Origin: Ectocarpus siliculosus
Lineage: Eukaryota > Sar > Phaeophyceae > Ectocarpales > Ectocarpaceae
Length of the DNA: 64,000 nucleotides
Assembly: GCA_000310025.1 (NCBI GenBank)
Contig: FN649749.1
Span: forward strand, 2,203,400-2,267,399
Direction: 5' to 3'
The notes under the pieces are model-generated. The model worked only from the letters and a program-made list of their open reading frames with translations. It was not told where the DNA came from and made no database searches. Below, one piece after another: positions 1 through 11,532 of this stretch. The first letter of the stretch is position 1. Each line of letters opens with the position of its first letter. The translations under genes and the position numbers were made by a program.

Positions 1-738
1 CCCCCGGCTAGTATTTGTGGGGAGAGAGATGGATTTGTAAGAGTTGACGCCGGCCTTTGCAGCTAACGGCGGCCGGAAGAGACGATGAGCGTTTCGTGCG
101 TCTCTCTCCCCAACACGTAGCCTAGAAACCGAAGAAATAATGAAGCAATTCGAAAGAAAACAAAATAAAAGGAAGGTTTGTTCGTCGAAGCAGATAGAAT
201 AAACTGGTGTTTATTTTGTAACAGTCGAATTAGAATTTGGCTTCATTTTCTACCGGAAACCCAGGGTCACGGTGTTTGGAATTATTAGTCTATAGTTGGG
301 GGTGTCATTCCGTGATCGAGTCCACGCAGGGGCTGTAGCAAAGTCGGGTAACGTGTGACAGCTACAGAGCGCGTGAAGCAACGGAAGGACAGCAGCAGCC
401 GCCTAACGCAGTAGCGGCGGCAGTTTAGAAAATCCCGCCCTCCCATCCCTTTTCTTTCGAAGGTGGGGGCATAAGTTCGGGAATATTCGGTATCTAGTCA
501 GGTGTTGTAGAATGGTGTGTACCATTTGAGGACTTGGTCAGTTTTGGGACTCCTGCGTTTGCAGTCGTAGTCCCCCGGCTAGTATTTGTGGGGAGAGAGA
601 TGGATTTGTAAGAGTTGACGCCGGCCTTTGCAGCTAACGCGGCCGGAGAGACGATGAGCGTTTCGTGCGTCTCTCTCCCCAACACGTAGCCTAGAAACCG
701 AAGAAATAATGAAGCAATTCGAAAGAAAACAAAATAAA
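1..738 (+). mobile_element. 3' end (B1-A2-B2) of a split-direct-repeat YR element, body off the window
   Basis: Bases 1-169 (B1, its first ~69 bases outside the window), 163-432 (A2, 270 bp), a 68 bp spacer and 501-738 (B2, 238 bp) match, in opposite orientation, the repeats at 15149-15955. The last B ends in AACAAAATAAA one base before the cupin ATG at 740. Since B1-A2-B2 is the downstream end of PAT/Ngaro-type elements, the rest of this copy should lie to the left. The first B has two single-base insertions relative to the others. No gene is seen here; short open frames are translations of the repeat. Confidence 0.75.
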
Positions 739-739
739 C

Positions 740-3700
740 ATGAAGACCTTCTGCGCTGCTGCTGGATTGGTCATTGCCGCTGGGCTCATGCCGTCTACGG
801 TGCAGGCTTCCGGCGTCGTCACTGCGCAGGTACAGATAAAGCCATGAAAGAACGAGAGAGGCGCTTTACATACAGTCATGTTCTACTGCGGTACCATGGC
901 TGTAGCTACTGTAACGAGCAGCGCAGACGAAGTTTGTGGTCCGGTGCTCGGCTACGCGCTGCTGTAGAGCAGGACTCCGGCACATCGGGAGTGCGCATGC
1001 AGCGTGCAAAACATCGGCCCGAGCCCGAGAGCTTGGTCCGGCGATTCGTTGCTACAATTTTGCTGTATGGACCAGCTCATTATTTCTCGACTAGCCACGA
1101 CATGCTTTTACTCCCTCAGTGCTGTCGATGGCTCGACAACGCCCCCCTGATTTCGATGCTGCCCTTCGTGTTCCCCCTTCGCGCGTTCAGCAACAAATCA
1201 CCTTGTTCAACCCCGAGGACTTCGTGTTCAGCCTCGGCGGTCCTGAGCCCGATGCGCTGGTGGACGGCTTCCAGATCCGTTTCGTCAACGTGAACCAGCT
1301 GCCGGCTCTGGACGGACAAGGCATCTCGATGGCCCTGGTGAACCTCGACCCATGCGCCATCAATCTGCCTCACATCCACCCGCGTGCCACGGAGGTGAAC
1401 GAGCCTGCAGCGTTCAATCGACGGTTGTTTCCCAATCCGCTGCCGTGCTGTACTGCTGTAGCGCTATGTAATTCTTGTGAAACTCCTCTCATTCTCGGTT
1501 TCGGGTTAGACTAAAGGTCTCATTCTCCATCTTACGTCAAAAGATATTGCAACAGATTGATCTTGTCTACTACACTCATGTGTAAGAACAGTCTGGAGGT
1601 ATCGAGCACATAGACTATTACATATTGTAGACTTTGCAAGGTCTCCCTTCTGGAGACGTGGGTGTCAAGCTTCCCGCGGGCGACGCAAGACCACATGCGT
1701 ATTGCCGGAAATAGGCTGTGTGTTATTTTTAATGGGCAAATGCCTAACGCTAGCAAGCCGGCACGCGTTCTACATTGGAGCCAGCTCGAACGTACCAGGA
1801 AGACCCAAACATACATTCTTTTACGAATGATTTTTGTGATGGCAGATTTCCAATAGAACAACAGAATGTTAATCGGCAAACAACTAAAAAACGCAAACTG
1901 ATAACACTGTGGGTGCATGCGCTCAGACTTGTCTACACCAGCGAGCCCATGGGTCACCCATGGCCATGGCCATGCCATCATGAGCGTGCCCATGAGTAGC
2001 GCGTGGGCAGCCCATGGGCGGCCCATTGGCGGCCAATGAGAGTGCTTCAAAACCAGCGTACTACTAAACAATAGTTTGTCTGCTTTGGAACGGGCACTAT
2101 AGCGGCTAAGAACCCTAACCCTACCCCAAGCCCACACGAAACGTGCTACATAGGTTGGCGCTGGTGGCTAAGTTCTACTGTAGGTTGATATGCCGGTGGC
2201 AAAGTTCTAGGTTGAAGTGCCCACGATGGGCACTTCATGGGCCGCCTTCCCGTGGGTCAACCATGGGTGGCCAATGAAGCGCCCATGGGTGACCGATTGG
2301 TGTCCCATGGGCGGTTCAACAAAACTGCCAGGAGTGTGGGAGATTGGATAGTCTAAGGCTAAATCGGACAACTGATTTTCAGCCCAAAATAGTACCGAGG
2401 TGATGGCGCCAGCTTTGAACAAGCAACGTGAACGGGGATTCATTGTGGGGGTGTATGTATGATCAGGTTTATCCGGGTAGGTGTCGTTGGCTGCGAGAAA
2501 CCTGTTTGAAAAGTGCGTGGGGGCCATTTTCCGTTTCTGTCGTTTTTTGATGGGTTTCAGAATTGGTTCGCCAGGCCTTGTCTGCGCGGAACGCGTCCCG
2601 GGGGAATAGAGCCAGTCTGTGCGACTTTGACCGTCAACCACACGCCCCAGGGAAGCCTGCCGAGCTCCACGCATGAGCGTTTATGTGACGACGAGCCTCC
2701 TGCGTGCCCCTGAGAGGGAAGCACGAGAAAAGACTACCTGCCGCGAGAGAAAGAAATGTCGAAGCTATTATGTCGTTTTCGTGGTGTTTTTCTTTCTGTT
2801 GTTGGTGCATCGGTGCCTTGTGTATTTGTTTGTGGTTCGGGAAAATGTTACCATTTTCAGTGCCTCGCTAGCACTGGTGGTGCTGCAAGTTGTCGCCACG
2901 ATAGGTTATTTCTTTGGGAAGGTTACCCATCTAGCCACGGCCGGAAACATGTAGGCGGTCACGAGGTGACCGCAATGGACAGTTGATCACCTGTGCCGTG
3001 AAAGTAATAGCGATAAGCGCGAACGGTTGAACACAAGCTGGCGAAGTCAACCACGATCTTCACCTGAAGTAAATTGACGTTGAGTTTGTGGCTACGACGA
3101 TTTGTTGCCGGAAGCTGCAGATCATGACCGTAGCCATGAACACAGTGATGCCACACTTACGTATGTATGACGCTCTGCGGACGAAGTGCACCTCAAAGAT
3201 ATACGAGCCTCAACCTCGCCCCCATCCCCCGACATAACACTCCGTTCATTTACAGATGTTGTACGTGACGAAGGGCGAGCAAGTCCGGGTGGCGTTCGTA
3301 GAGGAGAACGGTGGCGAGGGGGCCGTCGTCAATGACCTTGCCCAGGGGGACGTGGCTTTCTTCCCTCAGGGGCTAATCCATTACCAGCAAAACCTTGACT
3401 GCGAGCCGGCGACGTTCCTGGCCGCGCTGAACAACGACGACCCCGGTGCCGTTACGATCACGACTCGCTTCTTCGAGCTGCCGACGGAGGCCATCCAGGT
3501 GCGTGCTCGGTTCCTCTCAGCAATAGTATGCTGTAGCCTTTCGCACTCTGCTTCAAATCCTTGGTTGCAACGTTCATGAAAGCATGTCTCAATCACTCGG
3601 TAATACATAGTACAGGGTGTGTGGTATTCCTCGAATCGCTCTTCCACAGAATCGTGACCGGGCTTCAATTGTCGTCATTGTGATGCACCCACAGGCTTCG

Positions 3701-3880
3701 CTGAACTTTGAAGAGCCCGCTCTCCAGAAGCTGATCGAGTCACTCCCCGATGCACCGGCGGCGGCTCGCCAGCAGTGCCTTCAGAGGTGTGGCATGGCTG
3801 AGCCGGGCAACGACTTCAGCTACGACTACACCTACGACGACGACACCAAGGACAGCGAGGACAGCGGGGACGAGTACTAA
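740..3880 (+). CDS. Germin-like cupin, copy 1 (4 exons)
   Basis: Secreted single-domain cupin of 240 residues. Exons 740-829, 1191-1394, 3256-3498 and 3695-3880; all introns are GT-AG and all junctions phase 0. Residues 1-25 form a signal peptide (MKTFCAAAGL start, cut after VQA). The germin box 1 pattern HxH-x4-E-x6-G spans the exon 2/3 junction (HIHPRATE then MLYV.KG). Box 2, G-x5-PxG-x2-H-x3-N, is in exon 3 (GDVAFFPQGLIHYQQN). The three His and one Glu are the usual metal ligands. A short acidic Tyr/Asp-rich tail ends the protein, which is unusual for germins. Family members are metal-binding oxidases/dismutases or binding proteins of the cell wall; the activity here is unknown. It differs from copy 2 at four residues (L10F, P18S, T103I, D238G). 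The native promoter is missing: a YR element ends 1-2 bases before the ATG, so expression may be altered. Confidence 0.9.
1395..3255 (+). other. Long second intron of cupin copy 1
   Basis: Intron of 1.86 kb between the two halves of germin box 1. It holds two patches of CCATGGGT-type palindromic repeat (about 1945-2035 and 2218-2320), a short AACCCTAACCCTA run near 2110, and a 93-codon same-strand open frame at 2673-2954 with two hydrophobic stretches. That frame is also open in copy 2, but the duplication is so recent that this proves little. I see no known domain. Confidence 0.7.
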
Positions 3881-4018
3881 ATGATGTTGGACAATGTTGC
3901 CTGCCGTTCCTGTGAACGTGTTTCGCTCGCGGACTCTCAGCCCGAGCCGTTGGACACAGGCAGGGGTGGTGGTCGGGTGGGTGCGTGGGTGCGGGCGCAC
4001 TTGCGTATCGTATCCGTT

Positions 4019-5272
4019 CTATTGAAACAAGTACGTGTGTAATGAAGTATGTTGTAAAGGTCTCGAGGTGAAATGCAGTGCGGTGTTCACGAACTGGTGT
4101 TCGTTGACTTCCTGCTTGAAACTCACTCTGTATCCTGCCTTAGATGTACGTGTAACAGGACGTTGCGAATACCCATCTTTCGCTACGTGTATGTGAACAA
4201 ATATAACAGAATGATAGTAGAGGCTACCGTCGCTAAGGTTGACTCGAGATAGGTATTCGCATCGGGACACCTCTCCGTTGCCGTCGGCGACACGGAGTCG
4301 TGTGGTGTTCACTCCGGGAAAACGCGTCTTGATGTTGTCCTCAAGAAACCACTCGTACTGTGTGGTTGTCATATCCGGTGGCATTTTCGCCGAATGCATG
4401 CATTTGGCGTTCCCGTCCTTGGGCTTAGTGTTGACATTGGGGATCGGTCTACAGTCTATACCCTACGTACGGTAGAACTCTTGAACTAGAGTCCGTAGCG
4501 TTAGGGACAAGATCGTAGATCTCGGATGGAACCTTGATTTCCATTACAATTTTGACAGAGTGAGCACTGTAGTTGTCTGCCTACAAACAATATATACATT
4601 CCTTACGTTACTTCGTGTGGGATGTTGTATTTGGACTGTGTAGGTGCCTGGAGGCAGTGCTCGATAGCGAGAAATGCACAGCAGTTGGTGCCTTTCCCGG
4701 TAAAGCTGAGGCTGAAGTGAACGAAAATATTTTCCGGACTGACCCCCTCTTTGAACATAACCTTCTCTATTGTCGACGTTGGGAATGAGTTTTGACTCTG
4801 CTATCTGCATTGGGCGCAGGTGATGGATGGTGTAATCGATTGATGTCCGTTCTATGCTGCACCTCGGCCAATAAATATACTTTCGCCTCAACAGATGGTT
4901 CGATTGGCTTCATCCCCTCCAAGCTGCCAAGATATATACCCAAAGCAGAATGGCATGGACTGCGTTGTGTCAATATATACGGTTCATGTGCCCCCGTGCA
5001 CAGCAGTACCGACCACCACTCGAGGACCTCAGATATGGAGTGACCCCGTCTGAGGGGATATTCACAACACCGTCCGCTTGGAGGCTAAAATGCGGAGGAT
5101 CTGTGTTGGCTCCGTAATAAACTTGAAATACATGAAAGTGGTCTTCCGCGGCCGCGGCCACACTACCGTAGTCTACTGAACCACAGAATGTCATAATTTT
5201 CTGCTGGAAATGAAAGCTTTGGCAAACCGTTGCTGTCATCAAGCAATAGAAAAAAAACGAACCGAACTTCAC
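4019..5272 (-). pseudogene. Unknown secreted-protein gene, left copy (broken)
   Basis: Three open blocks on the minus strand (5272-4970, 4891-4544, 4399-4019) align with blocks at 26833-25457. The first begins inside a hydrophobic leader: compared with the other copy, about 47 bases holding the ATG and the front of the signal peptide are missing, so this frame has no ATG. The second block shifts frame after residues GYVQ, giving a different tail from the other copy. The third block is open here (it reads YEWFLEDN), whereas the other copy has a stop at the W. Exon borders are not resolved and no family is recognised. With a lost start and a frameshift it is probably a pseudogene. Confidence 0.5.
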
Positions 5273-5545
5273 ATTTCACCATTGATCATGCGCTTAAGGT
5301 GCTCTATGATGATTTCCGCTAAACTGTCATTCTCGAGGAGTCATGCAAGACCTCTCTTTTCTCGGGGCCGGCAATCCCCCCGCTGGCGCTATCAGAGGAG
5401 AATCAACCGACCGTCGTCCCGATCACCGATCAGCAGGGACATGTGCGAACCTCCAAACCCCCACGTCGGCAGGAATGACAAGCCGATAGAGACACTCTGG
5501 GCCACAATCCCCCGAGAAGTACAAAAGAAACAATTATCAAACCAT

Positions 5546-8295
5546 ATCCCTTGGCCCAGGTTGGGAGAACCGTTCTGCGAAGTGCAGAGTGCAGAGGCAC
5601 GGAGGGACAAAATGGGGAAATGAAATAGCATGATCTAGCACGCAAGCCACCACAAGTACGGTAATAATGTAGAGGAAAGGTGTCGGTGTTACTCACCATT
5701 CTGAGGAGCAGCTGTTCTATAGCAGCAATCCCGGGTTTGCGGGTAAGATCGAGACCGGAATCAATCATTACCATGTACGAGTAACAAACCCTATTCATAG
5801 CTGTTGGTTAACCGGCTTTCATGTGACTTGGGAAACAGAAAGTGGACTTCATGGCCCCCAGAGTAGTAAAGGGCTCTCCTCGCTCGCTACTGCTGTCGTG
5901 CTACAAGGCCTTTGGAAATACTGTCCGGCTCTGATCCTTGGCCATTGAAGCACGCCGCCGCAGGTTCAAGATCGAGATCGATTGTGTGTTGTACGTTACA
6001 ACTCACTCACGTTCTGCGTACATCCACTTCAGGCAAAGACGACACGACCTTGCTTCTGCTGGTGTGTCAGGAGTCGCCACGATGACGCCGCCGGGGGAGT
6101 CTCGCCCTGATTTCACCCGTCTCGACTCCCTTCTACGCCTGCTCTTGCCCCTGCTGCTCCCGTCCCGCACCCCTGTGTCCGCTTGTCTGTGGTCGTTCAC
6201 ATGTTGTGTCGACACCATCATCCATTCTCAAACACAAAAGCGAGAAAGGGGCGTTTTGCCCGGCGAAGAGGTACCGCACCGATCTCCCGTGGTCTCCTGT
6301 TTGGTCCGACCGGCGAAGTGGTTATGTAGGTGTAGCATGAGCCTCCCTCTCCCTGCTGGCGGATGGCTGGACCCGGTTGTTCGCCATTGCAAATGAGGTT
6401 GCACTCTCAGCAGTACCTTTGGCCCGCCGATTCTTTTTTATCCCGCTGTGAAATTGCCCGCCTTGTTTTTTTAACCCGCCAAAGGGTTCAGAAACAGAAC
6501 CTCTTTTTCACCACAACGCTTCCGCCTTCATCCCTCATCCCGCAGTCCGTGAGTCCGTGGGCCCCTGTTTAGTGATAGAGTCGACCCCCGGACCACACGG
6601 CCACAACCAACATCATCACGGCAGAAGCACAGCCCGTGCAGGCGAGGTTCAAGCAAAGAACTGGCCGCCGTTATGAGTGCAGCATCGGTGGGAGACCTTT
6701 CGAAACACCAGGCGCCACTCGGCGAGTACGATAAGTCGGCGTTCCGCCGCCTCTTTCATGGGGGACAGCTGCGGGAGCGACAGTGATGGTAAAGCACTGA
6801 AGCCACATTTTATGTTTGCTCAAGAATTCTGGATTATTTTTCTGCAGGCAACCAAAGAAAAACCAAGACACACGAAACAAATTGCGAGCGCAGGTAAAAT
6901 GCCGTCTTGCTCCCAACGTTTTCTGATCGGACTACTGTACAACCCGTTGCAAACTTCCCAAGATTGCCCTACTATGTATCATTCCTATTGTTTCGGCCTC
7001 TGGCCTAAACATATCTTACTCATAATAAACTACCTACACTTGGTACCTCCTAGTCGTCGACCGACTAGACCCCCCCATGCCCCCCCCTCTCTTGAGCGAT
7101 AGGTGTGGGTGGGTGGGAAATCGATCAAATCCTAGACTCCTCAAAGCTATCTATGCTACTCCTGTCCTTCTCTCAAACGCACTTGCTTGTCTCTCGCCCA
7201 GCGAGAGCACAAAAACTTTCTGACACCGAGGCTGTCTCTATTTTTCTTCGATCCCCGCTTTTCCGAATTCCAACACGCCTCCACAAACCACAGATTCAAA
7301 TACATACTGAATCTTCACGATACTTGTGGGCGTTCCAACCTCAGCGTAGGTAGAAACCAGTCCATTGTTCCACTTCGTTGGTTACAGACCTGATAGGAGT
7401 TGACTTGATACCCATACCATACCGCATATCCAACGAAACTAACTCGAACTAGGTAGGACCTACAGGGAGGTACCGATGCTGTAGATAGACACGTAACACC
7501 ACGTGCACGACCCCGGTAGCTCCGATGCTCTAATTTTTCCCTCGTAATCATACTGCCAGCAGGTTCAACTCTCTCTCTCTCTCTCTCTCTCTCTGGAGTG
7601 GAAGAATTTTCATTTGGCCGCGGACAACGTGGTACTTCGAATAGTTGTTGAACACTCGTTCCGGTCTCCGTTCGTGCACCGTCTCCGTTTGTGGACAAAT
7701 TGCACGTTCGACGAGGGAAGAGAGATGGCAAAATCCTTCTCGCGATGCAAAATAAGGCAAGAACCGCAGGAGGAAAAATCGTTGAATGAATAGGCAGCAG
7801 ACCCATCGTAGAAACTTCCAACAGCAGTTCGTCTACTACATGTTTTTTAGAGGGGTAGAGCCGGGTAGATACCCATCTCCCACCAATCACACATCGGCTT
7901 TGTAAGACATTTTGTAAGACAGAGACAGATGATTGGGCGAATAACACGACGCTGGGGGAGAATCCCCGAAATCCTCTTGAAAAACAGACGCAGCACAGCA
8001 GCAGCACACGTAGACAACATACGAGACAACCAGCACAGCAGCATGCAAGACTACTGTAGGCCAAGGGCGGCCAAAGGCACACATCATTGATGGTGCGTGC
8101 GCGTGTGCGTTCAGTTCATGTGTTCATGTGAAGAAGAAGTTTATACAACAAACCCAACACGTCTTTCCTCCTTGGCGCGAGCTCGCCGAGATGCCGACAC
8201 CCTATTCAACACACGTCTTGCGACAAGCTACCCCCAGTTTGGATCATCCTAACACGCTAGCGTGGATATCATACGGGATCCCGAGGTGAGGCTAG
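5546..8295. other. 2.7 kb without a recognisable gene
   Basis: Open frames here (for example 7315-8082 minus, rich in Cys and Leu) show no known domain and look random. A (CT)n microsatellite lies at about 7568-7595. CAG-rich sequence occurs near 7990-8045. Confidence 0.5.
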
Positions 8296-8326
8296 CTATA
8301 AAAGGGTTCGGCTAGAGAAGTAGATC

Positions 8327-10158
8327 ATGGAAGCCCTCGACCTCAGCAGCTTTACTGAAGAGAATCGCCAAGCATTAGCGGCGCACATCAAAGAGGAGGT
8401 GGAGAAGGGAATACAAGAGAAAATCAAGGAAACAGAAGAAACGGGTCCCGCATCAGAGAGCGTGGACATGCCCCCCGATGGAGGCGATCCCCGGCATGCT
8501 CGGCCGGCAGGAACAGCGTTGAACCCACAATCTGAAGACCAGCCACGATCGTTGGAGGACCGTCTCGTTGATTCATTCGCTCGGGCAATGCGAAGGACCA
8601 ACACCCCGGGGGAGGAAACCAGGGAGTTCTTAGCCCCTAAGGACACCATCCGTGTTAGTCCTGTGGTACATGTAGCCCCATTTACGGGTGTGTTCGATTC
8701 GAGTGGCGACGTTCAGGTTAGATACAGGTTTTTGAGAGCCAATTTCGGATGTTGTTGCAACAAGAAGATTGCCTGAGCGCGATACTATCAGAAGAAACGA
8801 TCAGGGTGGGGAAATCGGATGCAGACATTCCCAAACTGAAGGAGGAGTATGGTAGGAAGGCCGTAGAGAAGGCCATGGAGGCATGGCAGTTAATACTGGC
8901 GAAGATTCAGGTTGCATCGATCGTTCCAGCCATCATCGCTAGTGGTTGCCCCACGGAATCATGGAGGATATTCAGAAACCATTTTCAAGTGCACGCTCAC
9001 ACAGAAAAGACTAGCCTCCAACTAGAGTGGCAACAATTGACGCAGAAGGGAGACCAACATCCGAAAAGAGTGCCTGTCGAGAGGGTGGGTGCTACGGCAA
9101 AGATTATCGTCATGCGGCGTGACGATGACAGAGGATGATGCTAACAGACATCTCGTGCGCAACCTCCTCCCGGAATTTGATGTATCCACAGGTTTTCTCA
9201 TGTCCGAGAGTGGTCTGGAGAAGGAGAGGGTAGACCGTATAATAGTGAATGCTTGGGCGGAGATGGAGGCAAGAAGGAAGAAGAAGCAGGAGAGCGTGGG
9301 GGCTTACGCCCTCGTCACTGGCGGTGAGAACCGTAGTGGCGGGGAAGGGAACACGGGGGGACCAGGGAAGACGAGAGGATAACGGAGGACGGCAGCGCGG
9401 CAACAGCAGCAACAACCGCAGCAGCCACAGCAGGAGCAGCATCAGCTGTACTTCAACCAGCAGCAACAGGTATCCCCGCCGCCGTACCCGCCTGAGATAA
9501 AATATTGTGACCTCCACAACTCCTCGTCCCACAGCAACGAGGAGTGTCGCTTGCAGCGAGGTTGAGGAGGTCCCTCGGGCGGCCAAGGTGCGAGCTACGG
9601 CGGAAGGCACGGGCCCCAGCATGGGGGCCTGGGATTTTCTGGAGGAGGACGTCATCAGCAGCAGCCGGCAGGAGGAAGACACGGGGGACGTGGCGCCACT
9701 CCCGGTGGATGGGGCAGAGGCCCTCCTCACCAGGGAGCACCAGGCAGCAACCTTCCCGCCTACCCCGTGCCTCAGCAGGGAGCGCGTACCCTCCGAACCT
9801 CTACCGCCCCCAAGGAAACGAGCCGCCCATCCACGCAGCAGATCCGAGGAAGCGGTGCGAAAACTGCGGTGAGATGGCCCACAACCACATCTTCTGCCCT
9901 TCACGGGTGGATGTAGGCAGACCAGCCGGCCAGCCCGCAGCGCCCGCACCGCCCCGGCCCCCGGCCGCGGGATACAACACCCAGCGGCCCCCGTGGGCCC
10001 ACTCCTACGGCCGGGCTAACGCCGCACAGCGGTACGGCGGGGGGGCGCACGAGACAGGAGCAGCGACAGGAGCGGCAACAGGCACGTCAGCAGGAGAGGC
10101 GGCAGGAGCACAACAGCAATCGGTGATGCACGTGAGCGGCGTTTACCAAATCCGGTGA
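8327..10158 (+). pseudogene. gag: copia Gag (frameshifted)
   Basis: Starts at ATG 8327 (MEALDLSSF). The frame shifts near 8760 and again near 9100, each time continuing copia Gag (UBN2-type) sequence: the AWQLILAKIQ and SWRIFRNHFQVHAHTEKTSL stretches, then TEDDANRHLVRNLLPEFD. A CCHC zinc knuckle, C-x2-C-x4-H-x4-C (CENCGEMAHNHIFC), lies at about 9855-9900, after a long Gln/Pro/Gly-rich stretch. Gag forms the virus-like particle and binds RNA. With several frameshifts it cannot be made as one protein. Confidence 0.85.
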
Positions 10159-10314
10159 CGCACGCGAGCGGCTTTTACCAGTACCCCCCCCAACAACAGC
10201 ATAAGGAGTACCTTTCCCCCCCCGTGCAACAGCAACAGCAGTCCATCCCCAACCCGTACGCTCCTCCGGCGCCTTCGACCGGAACGTCTCCATCGGCGGT
10301 GGGGATTTGCATGC

Positions 10315-11519
10315 GTGTGTGTTGTGGGCTTTCCACGTGAGTCAGAGAATGGTGTGCTGGTAGAGCGTAGGGTCGAAGGGTATGCCATGATGAACATGAT
10401 AGATGAGAGAGTAGGAGACGAAACTTGGCTTGCAGACTCTGGCGCAACGAACCACACCACAGGAGACCCTAGGTGCATGTACGATGTGGTGATTCCTCCC
10501 CCTGGTAGCGAGCAAGTGGTGATTGGAGATGGTACGACGATGCCTGTACTTGGTATCGGGAGCCTGAACGTAAAGTTCCACAATGGTAGAAGGGAGTTTT
10601 GCGTAAAGCTCACCAACGTGCGCCACATTGAGGGAATGGATTTTAATTTATTTTCGCTTCACAAGGCCATGGGGGGGCAACGCATTGCAATGGATGCTGT
10701 AGGCATTCACCTGTTTGACGGAAGATTAACTTTTCCCCGTGGCGAGCGTGGTTCATCCTTGAGAGCCACTCGCCTGCCGCCGAACTACGCGACGCCCATT
10801 GCTGTGCCCGTGGTAACGCCGTTTCCCCCGCCCCCCCCTCGCGCTGCCGATGTTTTATGTGTGACTGGTGTACATTCTACGCATGCAATTCCCCGCATGC
10901 AGCCTTCCCCCCAAGGTGTAGGGTTCATGCCCCCTTCCTCGGTGCCTAGTGTCCCGCCCACTCTCGCCAGCACCGGCAGTGTAGTACCTCCAACGGTGTC
11001 TAGGTTCCCGCCCACTGCCAGCAGTGTCGTGCTTCCATCTGCTCCGAGGAGCGTTGTGCCAACCCCCGTCTATGGTTTCCCGCCCGCTGCCAGCAGCGTA
11101 GTACATTCTGGTGACCCCACCGCCCACAGGTATATTTTCATGCCCCCGTGTCGAACTTTCCGCCCGCTGCTGCCGGCATAGTACCTTCCACAGTGTATGG
11201 TTTCCCTCCCGCTGCAAACAGCGTAGTACCCTCTCCTGTGTCCGGTTTCCCGCCCGCTGCGAACAGCGTCGTTCCTCCGGCAATGTATGCCCCCTCCCCC
11301 GCTGACAGGAGTGTGGTTTTTTCTTCCGCTCCTCAAGTGCCGCATGGAATGGAGTTGGTAGGTGTTCCCGGGCTGCCCTCGCCCGACGTCTCCGTTTTTC
11401 AAGAGAGTATTGATGATGATGACCGTGGGTGCATTCCGTTCACAGAGCAGGGAGATTACGAGTGGGCTGTGTACCTCTTGGAACAACGAGAAGAATCAGA
11501 AGACCCCATGAGTTTTTAG
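10315..11519 (+). pseudogene. copia protease with proline-rich repeat insert
   Basis: The aspartic protease core is WLADSGATNHTT (catalytic D in DSG) near residue 40 of the frame beginning at 10315. It is followed by the copia pattern VVIGDGTTMPVLGIGSL and a VRHIEGMDFNLFSL strand. After the protease comes an expanded Pro/Ala/Val-rich region, roughly 10920-11330, made of ~15-residue units of the type GFPPAANSVVPSPVS (45 bp tandem units). The frame shifts inside these repeats near 11145, and the second frame runs to a stop at 11519. The insert lies just before the integrase, where other copia polyproteins have no such repeat. Confidence 0.85.
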
Positions 11520-11532
11520 ATTTGATGTATGA

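Larger units (their letters stand above)
740..5545 (+). repeat. Segmental duplication, left copy
   Basis: Near-identical by eye to 22199-27100 in the same orientation, with scattered substitutions and small indels; exons, introns and the downstream minus-strand gene are all included. The left limit is exactly the end of the YR element at 738. The right limit is where similarity fades after the stretch ending near the GATAGAGACACTCTGGGCC motif (about 5510 here, 27065 in the other copy). Confidence 0.9.

Noticed and set aside
1-738. Terminal-repeat retrotransposon in miniature (TRIM), LTR-internal-LTR
   Set aside because: Taken alone, B-A-B looks like a small LTR element. The A repeat at 21261-21530 upstream of the YR gene, and the junction identity, fit split direct repeats better; TG...CA ends are also absent.
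7315-8082. 255-codon open frame on minus
   Set aside because: Cys/Leu/Val-rich and Arg-rich composition with no domain, and it spans a CT microsatellite; looks like chance.
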